Below are positions 26,687-37,157 of a DNA stretch of 64,000 nt, piece by piece. The DNA is from DATKFM01 sp963810485. Lineage in GTDB: Bacteria; Pseudomonadota; Alphaproteobacteria; Dongiales; Dongiaceae. Location of the stretch: NCBI GenBank assembly GCA_963810485.1, contig CAWENQ010000005.1, forward strand, positions 310,001 through 374,000, read 5' to 3'. The position numbers and the translations under genes are program-made. The first letter of the stretch is position 1. The number at the start of each line of letters is the position of its first letter. The notes below the pieces were generated by a model. The model saw nothing but the letters and a program-made list of their open reading frames with translations, was not told where the DNA came from and did no database searches.

Positions 26687-29600
26687 TCACTCCGCCGGCT
26701 GCAGCCTCGTCGTCTGCGGCGGCTCCACCGGTACGGTTTCGGGCCGGTGCTTGGCCGCGAACAGCATGTACACCGCCGGCAGGATGAACAGCGTGAACAT
26801 CGTGCCGATGGCCATGCCGGTGACCAGCATGATGCCGATGCTGTTGCGGGACATGGCCCCGGCGCCGGTGACGAACACCAGCGGCAGATGGCCGAATACT
26901 GTAGCCGCCGTGGTCATGAGGATCGGCCGCAGCCGCGTCACCGACGCCTCGCGGATGGAGTCGAGCTTGTTGTGTCCCTGCCGCTGCAGATCGTTGGCGA
27001 AGGACACCATGAGGATGCCGTTCTTGGCGATCAGGCCGACCAGGGTGATCAGCCCGATCTGGCTGTAGATATTGACGGTGGTGTAGCCGAGGAAGGTGAA
27101 CAGCAGCGCCGCCGACAGCGCCAGCGGCACCGATCCCAGCAGCACCACGAAGGGATCGCGGAAGCTGCCGAACTGCGCCGCCAGCACCAGATAGATCAGC
27201 AGCAAGGCAAAACCGAGCGTGCCGGCCAGCGTCGAGCCTTCCTGGCGGATCTGCCGCGACTCGCCGGCATAGTCGATCGTGTAGTCGGCGGGCAGGATGC
27301 TCCTGGCCGCTGTCTCCAGGGTCTCGAGTGCGTCCGCCTTGGTATTGCCGGGGATGACGCCGCCAAAGACGCGGAAGCTGTCCGCCTGCTGGAACCGCGC
27401 CAGCGTGCGCGGCGCTGTCGACGTCTCCAGCCGCGCCACCGCGGAGAAGGGGACCTGGGTCCCGTCGCGGGTCTGGATCTTATAGTCGAGCAGTTGCGAT
27501 GCCGCCGAGCGATTATCGCCGCCGACCTGGGGGATCACTTTGTAGGCGCGGCCTTCCAGGCTGAAGCGGTTGACGTAGTTTCCGGCAAGCATCACCGCGA
27601 GCTGCTGGCCCACCTCTGCCAGATCGAGGCCGAGGTCGGCGACTCGTTCGCGATCCACGACGACATGCACTTGCGGCAGGTCGATCTTCAGGTCGGTGTC
27701 GGCAAACAGGAACTTGCCGCTGCCGAACGCTGCACCCACCAGGCGCGAGGCATAGTCCGCCTGCTGCTCCGGCGTGCCCGGGCCCTTGATCACCAGCTCG
27801 ACGTCGTAATTGCCGGCGCCGGGCAGGGCCGGCGGCAGCACGGAATAGATTTGCAGCTCCTTGATTTGCGACAGTTTGCCGAAGGCTTCGGCGAGAATTT
27901 CCTGGGCGCTGCGCGTGCGGTCGTGCCAGTTGCTGAGGAGAATGCCGCCGAAGCCGTTTGAGGCGAAGACGATGTCGAACATGTCCTCGAATTCCGGCAG
28001 CTCCTTGGCCGTCTGATAGACCTTGTCCATATGGCCCGCGGTGTAGGTGAGCGAGGCATCCGGCGCCGAATTGACGATCAGGAAGACGAAGCCTTCATCC
28101 TCCACCGGCGCCAGCTCCTTGCCGGAAAGCAAATAGAGGAATGGCGCGGCGATGAAGATGAACAGCCCGAAAAACAGCACCTGCGGCCGCAAGCCCAGCA
28201 TCGCGGTCAACAGCACGCGGTAGATGTTGGCGACGCGATCGAACAGATGTCCGACAAAGCGGGTGTAACGGCCCTCGCGGCCGCCCATCGGCGCCATGTA
28301 GGCGCTCATGATCGGCGACAGCGTGATGGCGACCATGCCGGAGAAGAGCACCGCGATCGCCAGGGTGAAGGCAAACTCCTTGAACAGGACCCCGGTGAGG
28401 CCGGACAAGAAGCCGATCGGCGCATAGACGGCGGCAAGCGTAATGCTCATGGCGATGATCGGCGAGAACAGCTGCCGCGCGCTCTTCAGCGCCGCTTCCA
28501 CCCGGCCCATGCCTTCGCGCATGTAGCGGGAGACGTTCTCCACTACGACGATGGCATCGTCGACCACCAGGCCAACCGACAGCACGACAGCCAGGATGGT
28601 CAGCAGGTTGAGCGAGAATCCCAGCACCATCATTGCCGCCATGGAGCCCAACAGCGAGATCGGGATCGCCACCAGCGGCACCAAAGCCGTGCGCGCCGAG
28701 CCCAGGAACAGGAAGACGATGATCGCCACGATCATCACCGTTTCGACGAAGGTGGTGGTGATTTCCTTCAGCGCATTTTCCATGTAGGCCGCGCCGTCAT
28801 AGGCCATGTTGATCTCGGTGCCCGGCGGCAGATCGCCCTTGATCTCCTCCAGTTCGGCGCGCAGCGCATAGGCGACGCTGATCTCGTTGGCGCCCGGCAG
28901 CGGCCAGACCGAGAGATACACCGCGTCCTTGCCGTTGTAGCGCACATTGGCGGTCGGCTCTTCAGAGCCCAGTTCGGCCCGGCCGATGTCGGAGATGCGG
29001 ATGATGCGATCGCCTTCCTCGCGTACGATCAAGCGCTCGAACTCATCGACGCTGCGCAAATCGGTGTTGGCCAGCAGGTCCACCTGCACCTGGCCGCCCT
29101 TGGCCTGGCCGATGGCGGCCAGGAAGTTGTTGCGGGTCAGGGCCGCCTGCACTTCCTCGGCGCCGATGCCGAAGGCGGCGAGGCGGTTGGCGTCGAGCCA
29201 GATGCGCATCGCCTGGGGCCGCGCCCCTTCGAGCCCGATCTTCTGAACGTCCGGCAGCGTGGAGAGGCGCGGCTGGATCTGCCGCGACAGATAGTCGGTG
29301 AGCTGCGGCGGCGTCATCGTCGATGACGTGACGCTGACATAGAAGGTGGCGTAGGACCGGTCCGCCCGCTGCACTTCCACCACGGGCGATTCGATCTCCG
29401 ACGGCAGCTCGCTGCGGATCTGGTCCAGCCGGTTGCCGACCTCCGTCAGCGCCACATTGCTCGGATGGTTCAGTTTCAGCCGCACCGTTACCGTGCTCAG
29501 GCTGGAGACGCTCGTGGACTCCACATAGTCGACGCCTGATATCGACGACACCGCGCGCTCGATCGGCGTGGTGACGAAGCCGCGGATGCTGTCGGCCGAC

Positions 29601-29761
29601 GCGCCGACATAGACCGTGGTGATGATGATCGAGGAGCTTTCGATGCGCGGATATTGCTGGATCGGCAATTCCATTGCCGCCCGCACGCCGATCAGCACGA
29701 TGACCAGATTGACGACGACGGCGATGACCGGCCGCCGCACGAAGAGGTCGACGAAACGCAT
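26687..29761 (-). CDS. RND efflux pump inner-membrane transporter
   Basis: A 1024-residue HAE1-type RND transporter, full length for the family. It begins MRFVDLFVRRPVIAVVVNL, as these pumps do. Transmembrane segment 4 carries the proton-relay Asp pair in VGLVVDDAIVVVENV, and the large periplasmic loops follow TM1 and TM7 as expected. It should export hydrophobic or amphiphilic compounds together with the adaptor encoded 17 bases upstream. No outer-membrane TolC-like gene is in the cluster. Confidence 0.92.
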   Translation of the reverse strand: MRFVDLFVRRPVIAVVVNLVIVLIGVRAAMELPIQQYPRIESSSIIITTVYVGASADSIRGFVTTPIERAVSSISGVDYVESTSVSSLSTVTVRLKLNHPSNVALTEVGNRLDQIRSELPSEIESPVVEVQRADRSYATFYVSVTSSTMTPPQLTDYLSRQIQPRLSTLPDVQKIGLEGARPQAMRIWLDANRLAAFGIGAEEVQAALTRNNFLAAIGQAKGGQVQVDLLANTDLRSVDEFERLIVREEGDRIIRISDIGRAELGSEEPTANVRYNGKDAVYLSVWPLPGANEISVAYALRAELEEIKGDLPPGTEINMAYDGAAYMENALKEITTTFVETVMIVAIIVFLFLGSARTALVPLVAIPISLLGSMAAMMVLGFSLNLLTILAVVLSVGLVVDDAIVVVENVSRYMREGMGRVEAALKSARQLFSPIIAMSITLAAVYAPIGFLSGLTGVLFKEFAFTLAIAVLFSGMVAITLSPIMSAYMAPMGGREGRYTRFVGHLFDRVANIYRVLLTAMLGLRPQVLFFGLFIFIAAPFLYLLSGKELAPVEDEGFVFLIVNSAPDASLTYTAGHMDKVYQTAKELPEFEDMFDIVFASNGFGGILLSNWHDRTRSAQEILAEAFGKLSQIKELQIYSVLPPALPGAGNYDVELVIKGPGTPEQQADYASRLVGAAFGSGKFLFADTDLKIDLPQVHVVVDRERVADLGLDLAEVGQQLAVMLAGNYVNRFSLEGRAYKVIPQVGGDNRSAASQLLDYKIQTRDGTQVPFSAVARLETSTAPRTLARFQQADSFRVFGGVIPGNTKADALETLETAARSILPADYTIDYAGESRQIRQEGSTLAGTLGFALLLIYLVLAAQFGSFRDPFVVLLGSVPLALSAALLFTFLGYTTVNIYSQIGLITLVGLIAKNGILMVSFANDLQRQGHNKLDSIREASVTRLRPILMTTAATVFGHLPLVFVTGAGAMSRNSIGIMLVTGMAIGTMFTLFILPAVYMLFAAKHRPETVPVEPPQTTRLQPAE

Positions 29762-29778
29762 GTTGCTGCCCCCGCGGC

Positions 29779-30909
29779 TCAGTTGGTGGCGGGTTCTGAC
29801 GAGGCGCCGGCGGCGGCATCCGCCTCGCCGGGCTTGGTGGCCTGCACCAGCAGGCCCTCGCGCAGCTTAAAGGAGCCGGCGGCGGCGATCAGGTCGCCCT
29901 CCGCGAGGCCTTTGACAATGGCGATCTCGTCGCCCTGCACCGGGCCGGTTTGCACGATGCGCTGGCGCGCCCGCAGCTTGCCGTCCTCTTCCACCAGGGC
30001 AAACACCAGCTCGCCATAGGGCGCGCGGCGCACCGCCGTCAGCGGCACGAACAGCATCGGCTGCGGCGCGCCGATGGTCGCCACCACGTCCACGAAGCCG
30101 CCGGGCCGCAGCGTCCCGCCCATGCCCTTCGCCAGGGCGCGGAAGCGCACGGTGCGATTGACGCCATCGACGCTGGCATCCTCGGCCATGATCTCCGCCG
30201 TGATGCCGCCTTCGGGCATTTGCGGCGTTACCAGCGTGACGGTCGCGCCGGGCTTGATCGCCGCCGCGGCGTCCTGGGGCAGCGAGAAATCCACGTAGGC
30301 GTCATCGCCGACGCCCTGCAGCATGGCGATGGAGCTGCCGACATCCAGATAGGCGCCGGGCTGCAGGTCGGTCAGGCCGACGCGGGCGCGGAACGGCGCC
30401 AGGATTGTCTTCTTGTCGATGCCCACCTGCAGGTTCTGCGCCCGGGAATTGGCGGCCGTGAGCTGCTGCTGCGCCTCGTCCAGCTCCTGCGCGGATACGG
30501 TCTGCGATGCACGCAGCTTCTTGCGCCGCTCATAGGTGAGACGGGCCAGCTCGGCCTCGGCCTTGGCCGCATCCAGGCTCGCCTGCTCCTGGCGGGTGTC
30601 GAAACGGACCAGCAACTGACCGGCTTCGACGATGTCGCCCGACTTGAAGCCGATCTCCGCCACCGTGCCAGCCAGCTCGTTGCGGATCTGCACCTGGCGC
30701 AGAGCTACGACAGTGCCCACGGCCCTGGCGCTCGCGGCCCATTCGCCGCGATGGACGGTTGCCGCTTCCACGGATTCCTGCGCCTCGGGAAAGGCGGCGC
30801 CGGCAGCAATCGCGGTCTGAATCTGCGCGTACTTGTAGTAGCCGAGACTGCCGACAACCGCGACAATCGCCACAACGACTACCAGCCACGCCACCGCCCG
30901 CCTTAGCAT
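29779..30909 (-). CDS. RND efflux periplasmic adaptor (membrane fusion protein)
   Basis: The 376-residue protein has an N-terminal signal-anchor (LVVVVAIVAVVGSLGYY), a biotinyl-lipoyl-like domain (VRNELAGTVAEIGFKSGD region), a helical hairpin rich in Glu/Ala/Arg (about 95-150) and beta-barrel blocks ending in LVFVPLTAVRRAP-like sequence. It bridges the RND transporter to an outer membrane channel. The start used is ATG 30909; another ATG lies four codons upstream. Operon with the transporter. A local regulator is not seen. Confidence 0.9.
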   Translation of the reverse strand: MLRRAVAWLVVVVAIVAVVGSLGYYKYAQIQTAIAAGAAFPEAQESVEAATVHRGEWAASARAVGTVVALRQVQIRNELAGTVAEIGFKSGDIVEAGQLLVRFDTRQEQASLDAAKAEAELARLTYERRKKLRASQTVSAQELDEAQQQLTAANSRAQNLQVGIDKKTILAPFRARVGLTDLQPGAYLDVGSSIAMLQGVGDDAYVDFSLPQDAAAAIKPGATVTLVTPQMPEGGITAEIMAEDASVDGVNRTVRFRALAKGMGGTLRPGGFVDVVATIGAPQPMLFVPLTAVRRAPYGELVFALVEEDGKLRARQRIVQTGPVQGDEIAIVKGLAEGDLIAAAGSFKLREGLLVQATKPGEADAAAGASSEPATN

Positions 30910-31270
30910 TACAAACTCCAATTTTTTGGGATCTTGGCGCTACCGATTGCAGAGCCGGCAGGCCATGTCACGCGAAGCTCTTGTTACTGTCTCGCCGAAT
31001 AACCGGCAACACGCACAACAGCTCCTGAATTAATACCACAATATCAGCAATGCATCAAGAACAAAACAGGAACACTGCTCTATCCCGTCACTCTCCTGAC
31101 ATTGACGAACGAGTGCCACGCCAATCGACAATCCGGCGCAGTATTTGTCACCACCGCGTCGCGACGGCCAGGGCCCAGGGCCGCGAAAGCGAATGATATT
31201 TCCTCATACGACGTGTAAGCAGGGCTGCCATGAAGCATCAGCTCCTCTAAGTAATTGATACTTGCCTCAT
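30910..31270. other. Intergenic region without recognised gene
   Basis: These 360 bases separate the efflux adaptor start from the DUF6958 stop. They are less GC-rich around 30990-31080, as expected for the efflux promoter. I found no convincing ORF, RNA gene or strong repeat. Confidence 0.5.
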
Positions 31271-31603
31271 TTATGCCGTCTTGCGCCGGGTCGGCCGCTT
31301 GTCCGCGAAACTGAACAGGCGAACCGGCTTGCCCGGCCCTCGGCCAATTGCGCGCTTCGCTTCAAGGTCGAGCTGGACGGCTTTGAGCCACCAGCCCGCC
31401 GTGGCGCCGCCCGGGAACAGGTCATCGGGCAGATCCGGCAAGAGCGCCGCCTTGGCTTCCGCGATCGTGATCCCGGGCGGGACCGCGGGCAGGACGGCGA
31501 TCAGGGCATCGCGCATCGCCATGTATTTGGCGCGGTCCACGCGCTGCGTGTGGTTCGGGGAAGTTACGCTTTCGATCACAATCTTGCCGTCCAGGTCAGA
31601 CAC
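31271..31603 (-). CDS. DUF6958-like small protein
   Basis: This 110-residue soluble protein contains TQRVDRAKYMAMRDALIAVLP and DLFPGGATAGWWLKAVQLDLEAK, which I recognise as the pattern of the DUF6958 group of small bacterial proteins. No catalytic residues are obvious and the function is unknown. Its start overlaps the end of the GFA-like gene by 8 bases, so it is the last gene of the TetR operon. Confidence 0.65.
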   Translation of the reverse strand: MSDLDGKIVIESVTSPNHTQRVDRAKYMAMRDALIAVLPAVPPGITIAEAKAALLPDLPDDLFPGGATAGWWLKAVQLDLEAKRAIGRGPGKPVRLFSFADKRPTRRKTA

Positions 31604-32135
31604 GGATCTCTCCCTTGATGAATGTTATTTTCGGGCTTCGGAACCCCATCGCGATCCACGCGCCGAGGAGCTTGGCAAAGAAAGAGATCGTCTGCCGCTT
31701 GCCGTGCGGAACATCGTCGGAAAGCACCCTGTCGTCCGCAAGGTCACTCGTCATGGTCCGCAGATCGAGCGGCGGCAGCATGCCCTCGGGCCACAAGCAG
31801 CCATAGAGGCTAAGCCAGTGGCCGTTCTGGAACTCCAGGAATACCGGCGTATTGCAACAGGTGGCGACGACCCTGCGCGACTTGGCCCCGGGCGCCAGGC
31901 GGAACTCCTTGAGCAGCTCGGTGCCCTCGAGGAAGCGGATGCGGTTCTTGCGGTAGAGAACGAAGCGCGTGCCGCCGTTTGATTCCAGAAACGGCGGCGC
32001 GGCCGGAAGCGCCTGCAGCTTGGTGCCGGCCGCACGGCAACTGTTGCAATGGCATTCGGTGCTGATGATAGGCGCCCGGTCGACCTCAAGACGAACCCGT
32101 CCACAAGTGCAGGCAAGCTGTGTGGTTTCGCTCAT
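31596..32135 (-). CDS. DUF6151/GFA-like zinc protein
   Basis: The 179-residue protein has the GFA-type metal-binding pattern: CTCGRVRLEV near the N-terminus, ECHCNSCRAAG next, and a later TCCNTP block, giving about five cysteines that could bind zinc as in glutathione-dependent formaldehyde-activating enzymes. The rest differs from classical Gfa and fits the DUF6151 branch. It starts with ATGA overlapping the TetR gene stop and overlaps the DUF6958 gene downstream, so all three are translated from one mRNA. A formaldehyde or thiol-adduct role is only inferred. Confidence 0.72.
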   Translation of the reverse strand: MSETTQLACTCGRVRLEVDRAPIISTECHCNSCRAAGTKLQALPAAPPFLESNGGTRFVLYRKNRIRFLEGTELLKEFRLAPGAKSRRVVATCCNTPVFLEFQNGHWLSLYGCLWPEGMLPPLDLRTMTSDLADDRVLSDDVPHGKRQTISFFAKLLGAWIAMGFRSPKITFIKGEIRV

Positions 32136-32773
32136 TGCAGCGCTTGCTCCTTGATGGGACAGCCGAAGAGGAGGCGGATGTAGCGGTCGAGGTGGTCGAT
32201 GCTTTCGCGCGCCAGCGTCGGGTCGTTCCCCGCCTTGGCCAGCACGAAAGCGCCCTGGATCACCGCCTGCGTGTGGCGTGCCAGGCTTTCGGCCGTCCAG
32301 CCGCCGGAGATGCCCCGCTGCTTCATGGCCGCATGGATATCCGCCTGGAGCGTCGCCGCATGGCCAAAGATGCTCGCGCCGCAGGCATCGCGGATGGCCG
32401 GCGAGATTGCATAGACCTCCTGCACCATCGTGCCGACCAGGCAGGTGAACTCCGCCAGTTCTCCCGCGATGATCGACTTGCGGAAGGCCACGTAAGCCAG
32501 CACCCGGTCGAGAGGGTCTTCAGGCACATGGTAGGGCGCGGCCGCGAAGAAGGCGGAGGTCATCTCGGCCCAATGCTGGGCGGCCGCCACGCCAAGCGCT
32601 TCCTTGCTTTTGAAATGATGGAAGAACGAGCCCTTCGTCACCTCGGCGATCTGGCAAAGCTCGTCGACCGAGGTCGCAGCAAACCCGCTCGCGCGGATTG
32701 CGTCGCGACTGGCATCGAGGAGGCGTGTCCTGGCAGAGCCACGCTCAGGGCTGTGTTTTGTCGGTCTCGGCAT
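32132..32773 (-). CDS. TetR family transcriptional regulator
   Basis: This 213-residue protein has an N-terminal TetR helix-turn-helix (RTRLLDASRDAIRASGFAA, then TVDEL-like and TKGSFFHHFKSKEAL) and a C-terminal ligand domain close to the TetR_C group seen with AcuR/NemR-like repressors. ATG 32773 gives a normal start; the frame is open 21 codons upstream through a probable operator. It heads the operon with the DUF6151 and DUF6958 genes, so it most likely represses them and itself, and is released by a reactive small molecule. Confidence 0.88.
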   Translation of the reverse strand: MPRPTKHSPERGSARTRLLDASRDAIRASGFAATSVDELCQIAEVTKGSFFHHFKSKEALGVAAAQHWAEMTSAFFAAAPYHVPEDPLDRVLAYVAFRKSIIAGELAEFTCLVGTMVQEVYAISPAIRDACGASIFGHAATLQADIHAAMKQRGISGGWTAESLARHTQAVIQGAFVLAKAGNDPTLARESIDHLDRYIRLLFGCPIKEQALQ

Positions 32774-32783
32774 GAAAAGTACA

Positions 32784-32801
32784 ATACCATACGGTCGGTA
32801 T
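32784..32801. promoter_or_regulatory. Probable TetR operator
   Basis: ATACCATACGGTCGGTAT is an interrupted inverted repeat with ATACC/GGTAT arms, 10 bases upstream of the TetR start codon. Its size and ACCGACCGTATGGT-like core (reverse strand) are typical for TetR-family autoregulatory operators. Confidence 0.55.
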
Positions 32802-33019
32802 AATTGCAAGCCGCCGGGGACTGAAGAAGCTGTCAACCGGAGCGTGGCTGATTTATCAACGCTCGCAAGGATTTATCTAGTCAGAACGAAACAGGAGCGG
32901 CGGGTAAGTTTGCCTTACGCTCATTCACGGGCGATTCCACTTCAAGGTAGTAGAATGAAGGCGTTCCTCGCTGCGGCGCGGAAGCAGGCAAGGCCATTCG
33001 GGGGCGGCAAGGGCGGATC

Positions 33020-35645
33020 ATGGACGACATCGTAGGCTTGGCGATCTTGGCGGCGATCTTCTTCCTGCTGGTGGTGCCGGCCATCGCCATTGTCGCTTTG
33101 GTGCAGGTGGGCGGCCTGCGCAATCGCCTGGACCGGCTGGAAGGGCGGCTGGCCCAGGGTGCGCTGGCGCGGGCCGACAGCCCCGCGCCGGTCGAAAGAC
33201 CTGCGCCCTACCAACCGCCGGCCGCGGCCTCGCCGCCATCGCCGCCCATCGAGATCAGAATTCCCGAACCCGCCGTGCCGCCGGCGCCGGCTGTTCCGCC
33301 CGCCCCGCAACGTCCCGTGGCGCCGGCCATGAAACCGCGGACCGGCATTGCCCTGGAAGAACGCCTGGGCTCCCGCATCTTCGTCTGGATCGGCGGCCTG
33401 GCGCTGGCGCTCGCCGGCGCCTTCCTGGTGAAGTACTCCATCGAGCAGGGTTGGCTCGATGCGAAGATGCGCTGCCTGCTCGGCGGCCTCATGGGCGCGG
33501 CGCTGCTCGCCGGCGGCGAATCCATGCGCGGCAGCTCGCAGCAGATCGCCCAATCCTTGTCCGCCGCCGGCGTCGCCGTGCTCTATGCCGTGTTGCTGGC
33601 GGCGATTGCCCTCTATCACCTCATCGAACCCGCGCCCGGTTTCCTGATGGTTGCCGGCCTCACCGCTTTCGCCATTGGTCTTGCCATGCGGCAGGGGCCG
33701 TTCGTCGGCCTGCTGGGCCTGGCGGGCGGTTTCGTCACCCCGGCCATCGTGCACACTGAAGAGCCCAACGCACTCGGCCTCTTCGCCTTCCTGCTGGCGA
33801 TGCAAATTGGCACGCAGGTGCTCGCGCGCCGCCGCGGCTGGTGGTGGCTGGCGCCGATCGCCGTGGCCGGTGGCCTGATCTGGGTCTGCCTCTGGCTGAT
33901 CGAGGGCACGCGCAGTTGGGCCGACGATGTCTGGCCGGCCCTGTTCCTGCTGGCGACGGCGGCGGCCACGGCATGGTCGCGCCGCTCTGTGGCCGCTCCG
34001 GCGGGCATGAAGGATTGGGACGCGCCCCGCGTGTTCGCAGTCGCCATCCAGATCGCCAGCACCCTGGTCATGGGCCTGCTGGTAATGGCGACCGGCCATG
34101 ACAATACCGGCTGGATGTTCTACGGCGCGCTGTCGCTGCTGATGCTGGCCATCGCCCGCTTCCAGCCGGAGAACGAATGGGCGGCGGTCTTTGCCGCGGC
34201 CATGGGCGCACTGACGCTGCTGGCTTGGCCCTGGTGGCCGTTCCTGCCCGGGGATGTTTCGGACATGTCTCTCACGGCGGCCGCGATCGGCGGCCTGTTC
34301 GCCGCCGGCGGCTTCATCGGCCAGTGGGGCGCACGGTCGCCGATGCGTTGGGCGCTGCTCTCGGCAATTGCCACCGGCCTCTATCTTGGCGCGGCCTATC
34401 TGCGGCTGAATTCCTATGAAGGCCTGCCGTCCTGGGGTCTGGTCAGCGTCATCCTCGCCGGCCTGCATCTGCTGGCGGCCGAGCGGGTGGCCCGCTACCG
34501 CCTGAACTCATGCCGGCTATAACGACGCCCTGGGCGCCCATGCCCTGGCGGTTTGCGGTCTGCTCGCCTTCGCCGTGCCGATGGAACTGGACCATGCCTG
34601 GATCGCGGTGGGCTGGGCCATCCTGCTGCCGGCCATCGCTTGGATCGAGGACCGGCTGGATATCCCCTGGCTGCGCCGCGCTGCCTGGGTGGCGGCGGTG
34701 TTGGTGCTCGCGCGGCTGTTGCCGGGACCCTGGGTCGCCGATTTTCCGGCAACCGTGACTCCGGTGTTCAACTGGATCCTCTATGGCTACGGCATTCCCT
34801 TCGTGGCGTTCATCCTCGCTGCCTGGCTGTTCCGCAAGCGCGCCGACGATCTGCTGGTGCGAGTGATCGAGGCAAGCGCCATCGCCATCGGTTTCCTGCT
34901 GGTGACGCTGGAGGTGCATCACAGCTTCCACCGCGAAGCACTTCTCGCCGGCACCATCGACTTCCGCGAATTCGCCAGCTTCACGCTGGCCTGGCTGGTG
35001 ATCGCCTTCGTGCTTTTGCAGGCGCAGCGGCGTCGGCCGCGTCTTGCCTATCTGTGGGGCGCGCGCATCGTCACCGGCATCGCCGTGGCGGCCCTGATCC
35101 TCGGACTGTTGCTGGGATTCAATCCGCTGTTCACCGGCGATGTCGTCGGCGAGGTGCATATCTTCAACTGGCTGCTACCGGCCTACGCGCTGCCGGCGGC
35201 GTTGCTGGCCTTGTTGGCGCTGGAGTTCAACCGGCCGGAGAATCGACTCGCCGGAATGCCCGGCTTCAGTGCCGTTCTCGGAGTTCTGGCGCTGGTGCTG
35301 GGCTTCGCCTTCGTCAGCCTGGAGACGCGCCAGTGGTTCCAGGGACCGGTGCTGGCCTATGGCGACATCAGCGATGCGGAGAACTACGCCTATTCCGCAG
35401 TCTGGCTTGTGTATGGCGTGGGGCTGCTGATCGCCGGCATCATCCGCGGCGGCCGCGCGCTGCGCTATGCCTCGATGGCGGTGATCATGCTGACGGTGAG
35501 CAAGGTGTTCCTGTTCGACGCCGCCGGTCTCTCCGGCCTCTACCGCGTGGCGTCATTCCTGGGATTGGGCATCTGCCTGATCGGCATCGGCTACGCCTAT
35601 CAGCGCTTCGTGTTCCGCCGGCCGATGGAGTTGCCGCAGGTCTAA
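33020..35645 (+). CDS. DUF2339 polytopic membrane protein, one frameshift
   Basis: Joined, this is about 875 residues. It has an N-terminal transmembrane helix (residues 5-30), a short coiled region, a Pro/Ala-rich stretch (about 55-105) and then more than twenty hydrophobic segments, the DUF2339 layout. The first diagnostic block is RTGIALEERLGSRIFVWIGG. The frame breaks near 34511, where one extra C separates YRLNSC from GYNDALGAHALAV; both sides are well-formed membrane protein. Function unknown; probably an inner membrane protein. The end overlaps the convergent pyruvate kinase gene by 4 bases. Confidence 0.82.
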
Positions 35646-37060
35646 TCCTCGATCCAGGCGATGCGCAGCACGTTGGTGGAGCCGGGGGTGCCGAACGGCA
35701 CGCCGGCCGTGACAACCAGCCGCTGGCCCTTCACCGCCAGCCCCTGTTCGAGCGCGATGCGGCAGGCCTTCTCCACCATCTCGGAAAAGGTCTGCACGTC
35801 CTGGGTCTGCACGCAGTGGGTGCCCCAGCAGAGCGCCAGCCGCCGGGCGGTCTTGATCCGCTCGGTGAGGACGAGGATCGGCACATCCGGCCGCTCCCGC
35901 GCCGCGCGCAACGTGGTGGAGCCCGATGTCGTGTAGGTGACGATGGCGGCCGCCGACAGCGTATGCGCCACTTGCGCCGAGGCGGCTGTTATTGCGTCCG
36001 AGGTCGTCGCCTCCGGCTCGGGATGGTGGGCATGGATTAGCCGGGCATAAAGCGGATCCTTCTCCACCCGCGTGATGATGCGGTTCATCATCGACGCCGC
36101 CTCCAGCGGATAGTCGCCGGACGCGGTCTCCGCCGACAGCATGACCGCATCGGCGCCGTCATAAATCGCGGTGGCCACGTCGGAGGCCTCGGCACGGGTC
36201 GGCGTCGGCGAATGGATCATTGAGTCCAGCATCTGCGTTGCCACCACCACCGGCTTCCCCTTCTCGCGGCAGGCGGCGATGATCTTCTTCTGCAGGCCCG
36301 GCACGTCTTCCGGCGGCATCTCCACGCCGAGATCGCCGCGCGCCACCATGACCGCATCGGATTGCTCGATCAGCTCGTTGAGGCGGTCGATCGCCGCCGG
36401 CTTCTCCAGCTTCACCAGCACGGCGGCGCGCTTGTCGATCAGGCGCCGCGCCTCCGCCACGTCATCGGGCCGCTGCACGAAGGACAGCGCCACCCAGTCG
36501 ATATCGAGCTCCAGGCCGAAGTTCAGGTCCTGCCGGTCCTTGTCGGTCATGGCCGAGATCGGCAGCACCACGCCGGGCACGTTCACGCCCTTGCGGTCGC
36601 TGAGCTTGCCGCCGGTGACCACCGTGGTCTCGGCGAAATCCGGACCGCAGCGTTCGACCCGCAGCTTCAGCTTGCCGTCATCCAGCAGCAGGTCGGTGCC
36701 CGCCTCCAGCGCCTGAAAGATTTCCGGATGGGCCAGGGAGACGCGGCGCTGATCGCCCGCCGCCGGCGCCATGTCCAGGCGGAAGGGCTGGCCCGATTTC
36801 AGGTCAACCGACCCGCCGGCGAACTTGCCGACCCGCAGCTTCGGCCCCTGCAGGTCCATCATGATGGCGATCGGCCGGCCGGTCTCCGTCTCGATCTGGC
36901 GGATGGATTCCACCCGCGCCCGGTGATCCTCCGGCGCGCCATGGCTGAAATTGAGGCGGAAAACGTCGACGCCGGCATCGAACAAGGCCCGGATGGCTTG
37001 CGGCGTGGAACTCGACGGTCCCAGGGTGGCGACGATCTTGGCTTTTCGGTTGCGAATCAT
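35642..37060 (-). CDS. pyk: Pyruvate kinase
   Basis: This 472-residue enzyme transfers phosphate from phosphoenolpyruvate to ADP in the last step of glycolysis. Signatures include KIVATLGPSSS at the N-terminus, FRLNFSHG, MDLQGPKLRVG, the active-site VKLEKPAAIDRLNEL with the catalytic Lys, MVARGDLGVE, and VVATQMLDSMIHSPTPTRAE. The C-terminal allosteric domain is complete (TTSGSTTLRAARERPDVPI). Length and motifs are those of a typical bacterial homotetramer. Confidence 0.96.
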   Translation of the reverse strand: MIRNRKAKIVATLGPSSSTPQAIRALFDAGVDVFRLNFSHGAPEDHRARVESIRQIETETGRPIAIMMDLQGPKLRVGKFAGGSVDLKSGQPFRLDMAPAAGDQRRVSLAHPEIFQALEAGTDLLLDDGKLKLRVERCGPDFAETTVVTGGKLSDRKGVNVPGVVLPISAMTDKDRQDLNFGLELDIDWVALSFVQRPDDVAEARRLIDKRAAVLVKLEKPAAIDRLNELIEQSDAVMVARGDLGVEMPPEDVPGLQKKIIAACREKGKPVVVATQMLDSMIHSPTPTRAEASDVATAIYDGADAVMLSAETASGDYPLEAASMMNRIITRVEKDPLYARLIHAHHPEPEATTSDAITAASAQVAHTLSAAAIVTYTTSGSTTLRAARERPDVPILVLTERIKTARRLALCWGTHCVQTQDVQTFSEMVEKACRIALEQGLAVKGQRLVVTAGVPFGTPGSTNVLRIAWIED

Positions 37061-37157
37061 ATGGCTGGCAACCTAGCGGCGGATTCAGCGCCGCTCAAGC
37101 GACCATCCCATGACGGTATTAACCGTCGCGGCCTTCCGCGACGGTAGGTCCCCGCTT

